Source: JAOEGB01 sp041262585 (GTDB taxonomy: Bacteria > Actinomycetota > Actinomycetes > Streptosporangiales > Streptosporangiaceae). From it: a stretch of 64,000 bases of DNA. The notes under the pieces are model-generated. The model was not told where the DNA came from and searched no databases. It saw only the letters and a program-made list of their open reading frames with translations. The stretch covers positions 310,001 through 374,000 of the forward strand of contig NZ_JBGCBZ010000004.1 in NCBI RefSeq assembly GCF_041262585.1, read 5' to 3'. The stretch's first letter is position 1; each line of letters begins with the position of its first letter. The translations under genes and the position numbers were made by a program. Below, piece after piece: positions 58,320-64,000 of this stretch.

Positions 58320-58995
58320 CGAGGTCGACGAGGCGGCGCCATTCGCGGACGCGTGCCGGGTCCACGGGGTCGCTCCACGACTCCCGTACGGCACTGCCTA
58401 CGTGGAAGGCCCGGACGCCGTAGTCGAGCAGGACGGGGACGTGCTCCCGCTTGAGACCTCCCCCGGCCAGCACCAGCGGGGCGTCTCCCGCCTCCGCCCG
58501 GGCGCGTAACACGGCCAGGCCGCTGCCGACCCCCTCCGCCGAGCCCGCCGTGAGCACGGTGGCGAGGTTCGGCAGGAGCCGTACGGCACGCCAGCCCGCC
58601 TGGACGTCGGCAGCGTGGTCCACGGCCCGGTGGAACGTCCACGGGAGGGGCGAGACGGCGTGGATGAGCGCGTCGGTCGCGTCCCGGTCGACCGAGCCGT
58701 CCGCGGAGAGGAACCCGAAGACGAAACCGGCCGCGCCGGCCTCGGACAGCTCCTTGACCTCCTTGCGCAGCCGGTCCAGTTCCTCAGGCGTGACGGTGAA
58801 CCCGGCGTTGCGGCGCAACATGACCATCTGCGGCAGCCCGCACTCCTTCGAGATAGCCGCGACGAGCTCCGCCGAGGGGGTGAGGCCGTCTGAGCCGATG
58901 TCCGATACGACCTCCAGGCGATCCGCCCCACCCTCCTCGGCGGCCACGGCGTCGCGAACGTCCAGAGCGATCACTTCAAGGAGAGATCCGGTCAT
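58315..58995 (-). CDS. cutC: CutC family protein
   Basis: 226 residues from ATG 58995. The CutC barrel begins LLEVIALDVRDAVAAEEGGADRLEVVSD and has GLPQMVMLRRNAGF, GFVFGFLSADGSVD, WTFHRAVDHA and TAGSAEG, then AGGGLKREHVP and FHVGSAVRE. Named for copper homeostasis, though some relatives are probably aldolases or epimerases. The start lacks an obvious ribosome-binding site. Confidence 0.9.
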   Translation of the reverse strand: MTGSLLEVIALDVRDAVAAEEGGADRLEVVSDIGSDGLTPSAELVAAISKECGLPQMVMLRRNAGFTVTPEELDRLRKEVKELSEAGAAGFVFGFLSADGSVDRDATDALIHAVSPLPWTFHRAVDHAADVQAGWRAVRLLPNLATVLTAGSAEGVGSGLAVLRARAEAGDAPLVLAGGGLKREHVPVLLDYGVRAFHVGSAVRESWSDPVDPARVREWRRLVDLA

Positions 58996-59046
58996 GAAGT
59001 GAACAGTATCGGGTCCGTTTGCGACGCCGTGCGGCATCCGCCCTGT

Positions 59047-59664
59047 TCAGGCCTCGATCAACTCCTTGTCGGGAATGATGTCAAGAACGCGGCCATGCGT
59101 ACGCGCTCCGGCCGGGCGGTCGAGAAGCGCCTCTGACGTGATGAGCGCCCCAGACGCGCCGCGCTCGAAGAGGGCCCCCGAGGCGCGGTGCGGAAGGTCG
59201 ACCGTGCGGACGTGCCGGAACCCGAGCGTGCGGTAGTACGCCTGGAGGCGGTCGTTGTCCTTCGAGCAGTCCAGGCGCAGCCAGCGCCGCCCTTCGGCCG
59301 CGGCGCGCAGCCCGGCCCAGTCGAGCAGGGCCTCGCCGAGACCCTGTCCGGAGTAGGCCCTGCTGACGGCGAGCTTGTGAACGTACAACGCGTCACCGGG
59401 CTGGTCGGACCCGGTCCAGAACTCGGGGTCGGCGTGGCCGTCCAGCGCCACGGTGGCGGCCGGGACGGGGTCGGTTCCGTCGTCCAGCAGGTACAGCACG
59501 CCTTCCTGGATGAGCGGCTCGATGCGCTCGGCGGGGAAGCCGCCGGCCGGCCACTGCCGTACGCCGAGGGAGTTCAGCCATTTGGCCGCCTCGGCGAGCA
59601 GGGTGAGCACGGTGGGCAGGTCGCCTGATGTGGCGGAGCGAAGCGTGAGGCTGTTCACGGGCAC
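59047..59664 (-). CDS. GNAT family N-acetyltransferase
   Basis: 205 residues from GTG 59664, with AAAGGA seven bases upstream. Key segments are LRSATSGDLPTVLTLLAEAAKWL, YVHKLAVSRAYSGQGLGEALLDWA (acetyl-CoA loop Q-G-L-G) and LRLDCSKDNDRLQAYYRTLGFRHV. The C-terminal ~35 residues exceed a typical GNAT. The substrate is unknown. Confidence 0.85.
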   Translation of the reverse strand: MPVNSLTLRSATSGDLPTVLTLLAEAAKWLNSLGVRQWPAGGFPAERIEPLIQEGVLYLLDDGTDPVPAATVALDGHADPEFWTGSDQPGDALYVHKLAVSRAYSGQGLGEALLDWAGLRAAAEGRRWLRLDCSKDNDRLQAYYRTLGFRHVRTVDLPHRASGALFERGASGALITSEALLDRPAGARTHGRVLDIIPDKELIEA

Positions 59665-59829
59665 GGGAGAGTCCTTTCGATCCGAGCGAGAGCAAAGGGA
59701 GTCGATGTGAACACGGAGAGTGACGACGCGATGGCGCACGGGCCTACACGTCAGACAGCGGGGAAAGCAGCACTAGGGCGCCCGAGCGTGGCATGGTGAT
59801 CGCTCGCGGCGGATACACAGCCAGAGACG

Positions 59830-59847
59830 ACCCCTCCGGAGAGGGGT
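59830..59847 (-). terminator. Terminator-like hairpin after the GntR-UTRA gene
   Basis: ACCCCTC and GAGGGGT pair in a 7-bp stem over a CGGA tetraloop, 13 bases past the stop at 59861. Confidence 0.5.
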
Positions 59848-59860
59848 TATCCGTGTTCGG

Positions 59861-60631
59861 TCAATGACGTTCCAGCTCGTATCTGATCAAGTGCTTGTCG
59901 GCGGGGAGCACCGACACGGCGACACGCACCGGCGTGTCGTCCCGGTCGTACCCAACTCGGACATAAACGACAACTGGCGTACCTGGTTCCAGCTGAAGTT
60001 GCAACGTTTCATCAGGAGTTGGCATACGTGCCGAAATATCGTCAATTACTCTGACCTGCGGATGTCCGAGCTCCTCCAGCACGCGGTTGGCCCCGCGTTT
60101 GATGTCCCCCGGCCGGGCGATCTCTGAGTCTCCGACGAGATCCAACGGGAAGTACGAGTCATAGGTGTTGTACGGCTGGCCGTCCACGAACCGCAGCCTG
60201 CGGCGGACGACGGCGAGCGCCTTGTCGGTGAGCGCGAGCCGGGTCGCGACGTCCTCCGGCGGCTCGACGATCGAGACCTGGATGTTCTGGTCGGCCCGGC
60301 GGCCCTCCGAGGTGACCGCGTGCACGAAAGAGTCGAAGCGGGGCTCGCCCGCGTTCAGCGGATGCACCTCGTCCAGCGGGCGGAACTCGTCCTGGGGGCG
60401 CATGAGGAGGGGGCGGCGCTCACGGACGAACGTCCCGCGCCGGCGCATCCGGAGGATGAGACCTTCGTTCTCCAGCTCGCCCAGTGCCAGCCGTACCGTG
60501 TTGCGGCTGACGCCGTGCGCCTCCATGAGGTCGGTCTCGGTCGGGATCTGGTCGCCTGGCCCGAGCGCCCCCGTGTAGATGGCTCTCCGCACCTCGGCGG
60601 CCACCTGCTGGTAGAGCGATGATCGTGCCAT
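59861..60631 (-). CDS. GntR/HutC-family regulator with UTRA domain
   Basis: 256 residues. Winged helix SLYQQVAAEVRRAIYTGALGPGDQIPTETDLMEAHGVSRNTVRLAL, then RRGTFVRERRPLL. UTRA domain segments include LRFVDGQPYNTYDSYFPLDLV and VVVYVRVGYDRDDTPVRVAVSVLPADKHLIRYEL. Transcribed away from the small gene at 60770. Operators may be the palindromes near 60650 and 60735. Confidence 0.88.
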   Translation of the reverse strand: MARSSLYQQVAAEVRRAIYTGALGPGDQIPTETDLMEAHGVSRNTVRLALGELENEGLILRMRRRGTFVRERRPLLMRPQDEFRPLDEVHPLNAGEPRFDSFVHAVTSEGRRADQNIQVSIVEPPEDVATRLALTDKALAVVRRRLRFVDGQPYNTYDSYFPLDLVGDSEIARPGDIKRGANRVLEELGHPQVRVIDDISARMPTPDETLQLQLEPGTPVVVYVRVGYDRDDTPVRVAVSVLPADKHLIRYELERH

Positions 60632-60649
60632 CTTTCCTCAATCTACCCT

Positions 60650-60663
60650 TTTGTTCCAACAAA
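60650..60663. promoter_or_regulatory. Candidate GntR operator
   Basis: TTTGTTCCAACAAA is a perfect 6+2+6 palindrome 19 bases upstream of the GntR-UTRA start; related TTGGTACAAA occurs at 60735-60744 in the same divergent region. Confidence 0.5.
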
Positions 60664-60769
60664 TCTAGAGGATCTCGGTCTGGCAAGGAACAACCTCTTG
60701 ACCCGACCGGCTCGGGCCGCGCATTATCCAAACGTTGGTACAAATCCATCCAATGGGCGGTGAGAGTCG

Positions 60770-61093
60770 GTGCTAGCGGTCCGTGCGGGCACGCCGTACC
60801 TGCCATGGCGCGATCCCTGCGAGGCGACGCGCATGCTCCGCTACGCCCTGCACCGGCAGGGATTCACCCACACCTACCAGAGCAACGGGAATGGCATGTC
60901 AGTGCTGTCGGTATCGACCGAGCTGACTGTCTGGTGCAAGCACGGGTCTTTCGTCTGGAACGAGGGCGACCTGGTGGTCACCCATCCGGCCGACGACCCC
61001 GATGGCGCGACCCGCCTGATCATGCGGCATTACCGCACGCCGGAGCAGCCGTCCGAGGATGACGGCTGGTCCCCCGAGACTCCGCGCGATTAG
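60770..61093 (+). CDS. Small hypothetical actinobacterial protein
   Basis: Up to 107 residues from GTG 60770. The central part MLRYALHRQGFTHTYQSNG, VLSVSTELTVWCKHGSFVW and DPDGATRLIMRHY reads like a compact alpha/beta domain found in small actinomycete proteins next to HTH regulators. No function known to me. It shares a divergent promoter with the GntR gene and ends three bases before a strong terminator. Confidence 0.65.
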   Translation: MLAVRAGTPYLPWRDPCEATRMLRYALHRQGFTHTYQSNGNGMSVLSVSTELTVWCKHGSFVWNEGDLVVTHPADDPDGATRLIMRHYRTPEQPSEDDGWSPETPRD

Positions 61094-61095
61094 AC

Positions 61096-61133
61096 GAGGC
61101 TTCGACCCCAACCCTCGCCGGGGTCGAAGCCTC
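61096..61133 (+). terminator. Strong terminator hairpin
   Basis: GAGGCTTCGACCCC and GGGGTCGAAGCCTC form a perfect 14-bp stem with a 10-base loop, three bases past the stop at 61093. Confidence 0.8.
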
Positions 61134-61148
61134 ACGCCGGGGCGGTGC

Positions 61149-61183
61149 GCGTCCTGGCGGGTCCCCCACGCCCGCCAGGACGC
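61149..61183 (-). terminator. Second strong hairpin, convergent side
   Basis: GCGTCCTGGCGGG and CCCGCCAGGACGC form a perfect 13-bp stem with a 9-base loop; with one bulge the helix extends to about 61143-61190. It probably ends the minus-strand DUF35 gene (stop 61215). Confidence 0.7.
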
Positions 61184-61214
61184 CGCACCGTAATCGCCCC
61201 CGGCTTCGCGGGCC

Positions 61215-61613
61215 TCACTCTGTCCCCGGCCGCCAGTTGATCAGGGACAGCTCCTCGTCGACGTACGTGAACGACGCCTGGACGAGCTCCCCGGGATGGG
61301 GCTCCCGGCCGCGGCACCAGTTGCCGTACATCACGCAGTCCGGGGCGGCGGTGAGCCGGACCATCACCACGACGTACGGCGTCGCGGCTCCGGGGGTGAA
61401 CGCCTGGTGGGTGACGATCCAGCTCTCGATCGTCCCGGTGGGCTCCACCGGCCGCCAGCTCCAGTCCTTCGAACGGCAGGCATGGCAGTAGGCGCGGGCC
61501 GGGAAGCGGAGCGTGCCGCAGGCGTCGCAGCCCTGCAGGACGAACTCGTGCCGGGCGGCCCGCGCCCACCAGGCGGCCGAGTCGCGGTCCGGGATCGGAC
61601 GGATGATGCTCAT
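61215..61613 (-). CDS. DUF35/OB-fold zinc-ribbon protein (ChsH2-like)
   Basis: 132 residues. A rubredoxin-like zinc ribbon (CDACGTLRFPARAYCHAC, two Cys-x2-Cys pairs) precedes an OB fold (GTIESWIVTHQAFTP, VVVMVRL). It starts four bases after the stop of the thiolase-fold gene. Such DUF35 proteins bind acyl-CoA and assemble with thiolase-like proteins; with an Ltp2-type partner they form the retro-aldolase of steroid side-chain degradation. Confidence 0.85.
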   Translation of the reverse strand: MSIIRPIPDRDSAAWWARAARHEFVLQGCDACGTLRFPARAYCHACRSKDWSWRPVEPTGTIESWIVTHQAFTPGAATPYVVVMVRLTAAPDCVMYGNWCRGREPHPGELVQASFTYVDEELSLINWRPGTE

Positions 61614-61617
61614 GCCG

Positions 61618-62787
61618 TCACCCCTTTCTGAGGATCAGGGCGGAGGTCGCCGCGAGGACGTAACCCGGCTGCGCGGTGGACAGGGCCACCTCCGCGCCGG
61701 GCGCCTGCCGGTCGCCCGCGTCGCCCCGGAGCTGGGAGACGGCCTCGGCGATGTGGTTGATCCCGTGGACATAGCCCTCCGAGAGGAACCCGCCGTGGGT
61801 GTTGACCGGCAGCCGGCCGCCGAGCGCCGTGTGCCCTTCCGCGACGTACGGCCCGCCCTCCCCCTTGGCGCAGAAGCCGTAGTCCTCGAGCTGCACGATC
61901 ACCGAGTAGGTGAAGCAGTCGTAGATCTGGGCGACGTCGATGTCGCGCGGCCCCACCCCGGCCATGCCGTACAGGCGGGGGGCGAGCTCGGCGGCGCTGG
62001 TCACGGTGACGTCGGTGGATTCGCCGGAGAGCGCGGAGTGGCCGCCGCCCCAGGCGGCGGCGGAGATGAGGACGGGCGGCCTGCGCAGGTCTCGCGCCCG
62101 CTCGGCGGTGGTGACGATGAGCGCGCACGCGCCGTCGGTCTCCAGGCAGCAGTCGAGCAGCCGGAACGGCTCGGCGATCCATCGGCTGCCCAGGTAGTCG
62201 TCGAGGGTGATGGGGGTGCGCATCAGCGCGCGGGGGTTCTTGACCGCGTTGGCCCGCTGGGCGACCGCGAGCTCCCCGAAATGCTCGGCCTTAGTGCCAT
62301 ATTTCGTCATGTGGGCGCGGGCGTACATCGCGTACATCTGCGGCGGGGCGACGTAGCCGTACGGCGCCTGGTACTGGACCTCGGGACTGGTGGGGAGCGG
62401 CCGTCCGGTGCCGCCCATCCGGAACTCCGAGCGGGCGTTGATGGCGCGGTAGCAGACGACGGTCTCGGCGACCCCCGACGCGACGGCGAGCGCGGCCTGG
62501 CCGACGACGGAGTGCGAGACGCTGCCGCCGCCGAACTGGTCGAGGTACCACGCGGGCGGGCGGAGGCCGAGCGCCGGGCCGACCAGTGACGGCGGCGCCG
62601 AGTCGCCGACGCGGTGAGTGGCGAGGCCGTCCACGTCGCCGGCCTCCAGGCCCGCGTCGCCGAGCGCGGCCAGGACGGCTTCGCAGGCCAGAGTCAGCGT
62701 GCTGACCCCGGAGTCCTTGGAGAAGGCGGTGTAGCCCACGCCGGCGACGGCCGCGCGATCCCGGATACCCAGCAATCGCTTGGTCAT
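61618..62787 (-). CDS. Thiolase-fold lipid-transfer/aldolase protein (Ltp2-like)
   Basis: 389 residues. SCP2/Ltp-type thiolase fold: VAGVGYTAFSKDSG, the C-terminal DIDVAQIYDCFTYSVIVQLEDYGFC and LPVNTHGGFLSEGYVHG. Where thiolases carry the nucleophilic Cys in a GG-x-C-type loop, this protein has QFGGGSVSH, so it is unlikely to be a thiolase. Tyrosines in the C-terminal motif match the catalytic tyrosines of Ltp2 aldolases. Coupled to the DUF35 gene. Confidence 0.82.
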   Translation of the reverse strand: MTKRLLGIRDRAAVAGVGYTAFSKDSGVSTLTLACEAVLAALGDAGLEAGDVDGLATHRVGDSAPPSLVGPALGLRPPAWYLDQFGGGSVSHSVVGQAALAVASGVAETVVCYRAINARSEFRMGGTGRPLPTSPEVQYQAPYGYVAPPQMYAMYARAHMTKYGTKAEHFGELAVAQRANAVKNPRALMRTPITLDDYLGSRWIAEPFRLLDCCLETDGACALIVTTAERARDLRRPPVLISAAAWGGGHSALSGESTDVTVTSAAELAPRLYGMAGVGPRDIDVAQIYDCFTYSVIVQLEDYGFCAKGEGGPYVAEGHTALGGRLPVNTHGGFLSEGYVHGINHIAEAVSQLRGDAGDRQAPGAEVALSTAQPGYVLAATSALILRKG

Positions 62788-62902
62788 AACCCCACGCTAG
62801 GGCACTGGTGCGGATGCGTGTCAATGGCCGCATTACTCAGCATTGGGGAATGCGAGACCTACGACACCGCCTTGGAAGATATTTGGGGGATCCCTCTACC
62901 GT

Positions 62903-62918
62903 CCAAGCAAGCGCTTGT
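62903..62918. promoter_or_regulatory. Candidate TetR-type operator, site 3
   Basis: CCAAGCAAGCGCTTGT lies in the 171-base divergent region between the Ltp2-like gene and the flavin reductase gene, 40 bases before the latter start. It has the same CAAG-N6-CTTG layout as 48819 and 50899. Confidence 0.55.
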
Positions 62919-62958
62919 TAGTATGGCGGGACGGACCGACTGAGGAGGCGAGCGCACG

Positions 62959-63492
62959 ATGAGCACCCCGGTGGCCCGGCTGCGCGGCCATGACGGCGCC
63001 AAGAGGATCCCAACCGTGCACGGACACCACTTCAGGAACATCCTCGGCAGGTTCGCCACGGGCGTGGTGGCCATCACCGCGATCGACCCGGAGACCGGGA
63101 AGGCGTGCGGGCTCGCCGCGAACTCGTTCACGTCGGTCAGCCTCGATCCTCCCCTGGTCGCGTTCTGCGTCGCCCACACCAGCACGAGCTGGCCGCGTCT
63201 CAAGGCGGCCGGCTCGTTGTGCGTCAACGTGCTCGCGGAGCACCAGCAGCAGGTCTGCGCGCAGCTCGCCACGATCGGCGGCGACAAGTTCGCCGGCCTG
63301 TCCTGGACCCGCTCCCCCGGCGGCGGCCCCGTCCTCGACGGCGCCCTGGCCTGGCTCGACTGCACCGTGGAGAACGAGCACGTCGCGGGCGACCACGTGA
63401 TCGTCGTGGCCAAGGTCCACCAGCTCGACAAACACGAGGACGGCGGGCCCCTCGTCTTCTTCCGCGGCGGATACGGGCGTTTCCACGCATGA
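62959..63492 (+). CDS. Flavin reductase (HsaB/HpaC-like)
   Basis: 177 residues from ATG 62959, with GAGGAGG upstream. FMN-binding fold: FRNILGRFATGVVAITA, CGLAANSFTSVSLDPPLVAFCV, LCVNVLAEHQQQVC, KFAGLSW and the C-terminal PLVFFRGGYGRFH. It supplies reduced flavin to a monooxygenase, possibly the LLM protein encoded at 50938. It overlaps the next gene by four bases. Confidence 0.88.
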   Translation: MSTPVARLRGHDGAKRIPTVHGHHFRNILGRFATGVVAITAIDPETGKACGLAANSFTSVSLDPPLVAFCVAHTSTSWPRLKAAGSLCVNVLAEHQQQVCAQLATIGGDKFAGLSWTRSPGGGPVLDGALAWLDCTVENEHVAGDHVIVVAKVHQLDKHEDGGPLVFFRGGYGRFHA

Positions 63493-64000
63493 CCCTTCAG
63501 AGCTTCCGCGACGAGGTCCGGGAGTGGCTGGAGGCCAACCTGACCGGAAGGTTCGCCGACGCGAGGGGCCTCGGCGGGCCCGGCCGCGAACACGAGGGCC
63601 ACGAGCTCCGGCTCGCGTGGGAGCGTCACCTCGGCGCCGCGGGCTGGACCTGCCTCGGCTGGCCCAAGCGGTACGGCGGGCGCGACGCGGGCCTCGACGA
63701 GCAGGTCGTCTTCCACGAGGAGTACGCCAGGGCGGACGCCCCCGCCCGGGTCGGCCACATCGGCGAGACCCTGATCGGCCCCACCATTCTGGATTTCGGC
63801 ACCGAGGAGCAGAAGGACCGTTTTCTTCCGCCCATCCAGCGGGGCGAGGAGCTGTGGTGCCAGGGCTACTCGGAGCCGGACGCGGGCTCCGATCTCGCGG
63901 GCGTCCGGACCCGGGCCGTCCTCGACGGCGGCGAGTGGGTGGTCACCGGCCAGAAGGTGTGGACCTCGCTCGCCCATGTGGCCGGCTGGTGCTTCGTGCT
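63489..64000 (+). CDS. Acyl-CoA dehydrogenase, N-terminal part (runs off window)
   Basis: At least 170 residues from ATG 63489, coupled to the flavin reductase gene (ATGA). The visible N-terminal and early middle domains have GWPKRYGGRDAGLDEQVVFHEEYA, IGPTILDFGTEEQKDRFLPPI and GYSEPDAGSDLAGVRTRA, then the FAD-contact KVWTSLAHVA. Large FadE-type dehydrogenases of steroid pathways look like this. The catalytic Glu lies beyond the window. Confidence 0.88.
   Translation, partial: MTLQSFRDEVREWLEANLTGRFADARGLGGPGREHEGHELRLAWERHLGAAGWTCLGWPKRYGGRDAGLDEQVVFHEEYARADAPARVGHIGETLIGPTILDFGTEEQKDRFLPPIQRGEELWCQGYSEPDAGSDLAGVRTRAVLDGGEWVVTGQKVWTSLAHVAGWCFV

Noticed and set aside
62906..62919. Assignment of the operator to KstR2
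   Set aside because: This single site also fits an AnCAAGnnCTTGnT pattern, but the other two sites fit only a CAAG-N6-CTTG layout, so naming the regulator KstR2 is not supported.
1..64000. tRNA genes, rRNA genes, insertion sequences, prophage or integrase genes
   Set aside because: I looked for T-loop-like words, transposase motifs and long inverted repeats and saw none; a covariance-model search would be decisive.

Overview
The window looks like chromosome from a high-GC Gram-positive actinomycete. The evidence is strongly GC-biased third codon positions, frequent GTG starts, SARP-type and tandem GntR regulators, and the conserved actinobacterial order rimP-nusA-ylxR-infB-DUF503-rbfA-nrnA-truB-ribF-rpsO-pnp-M16-dapB on the minus strand. 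A Streptosporangiaceae-like source is plausible, but that is inference only. No rRNA, tRNA or CRISPR was found.

Region 1 (1-11.8 kb) is a sugar-acid catabolic island. It holds a partial kduI, a decayed secreted beta-helix-type gene, a ketoglutarate-semialdehyde dehydrogenase with uronate dehydrogenase, two paralogous IclR regulators, a three-gene sugar ABC importer (binding protein plus two permeases), 5-dehydro-4-deoxyglucarate dehydratase, a glucarate-dehydratase-family enzyme and one unassigned protein. Together these give the oxidative uronate route: uronate to aldarate to 5-keto-4-deoxyglucarate to 2-ketoglutarate semialdehyde to 2-ketoglutarate. Related half-palindromes (GTTCACAT/ATGTGAAC type) recur at most promoters here and probably form one IclR operator family.

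Region 2 (11.8-30.3 kb) is mixed. It has a large SARP/NB-ARC/TPR regulator and an MFS exporter, a DUF402 protein, RNase J and dapA, then a block of regulators and small accessory genes: GntR-UTRA, radC, a double-HTH GntR protein, an ECF sigma factor with a membrane partner, EamA exporter/MocR regulator, a 31-residue protein, a CGNR protein, a GNAT protein, menA and a heptad-repeat coiled-coil protein.

Region 3 (30.3-48.7 kb) is core housekeeping on the minus strand: dapB, an M16 protease, pnp, rpsO, ribF, truB, nrnA, rbfA, DUF503, infB, ylxR, nusA and rimP. A ferritin-like (DUF4439) pair follows on the plus strand, then proS and a membrane protein.

Region 4 (48.8-64 kb) is a scattered acyl-CoA/steroid-like catabolic set: two acyl-CoA dehydrogenases, an LLM-type oxidoreductase, a degenerate PaaK-like protein, an acyl-CoA synthetase, an FprA-type reductase, a thiolase-fold/DUF35 pair resembling the Ltp2-ChsH2 aldolase, and a flavin reductase. 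Interspersed are a DUF5615 toxin/antitoxin operon, a CitE-like (DUF6986) protein, cutC, a GNAT protein and a GntR-UTRA regulator. Three promoters share a CAAG-N6-CTTG palindrome, suggesting one TetR-type regulator encoded outside the window.

The most unusual signal is an intergenic repeat family at three loci (24.7, 28.6 and 37.7 kb). Eight copies of GTGATCATGC (one with a single mismatch) recur with a period of exactly 53 bp in all five intervals. They always have the same orientation as the flanking co-directional genes, and twice they begin on the upstream gene's stop codon. Three other tandem arrays (3.45, 15.1 and 58.2 kb) also begin at or beside stop codons.
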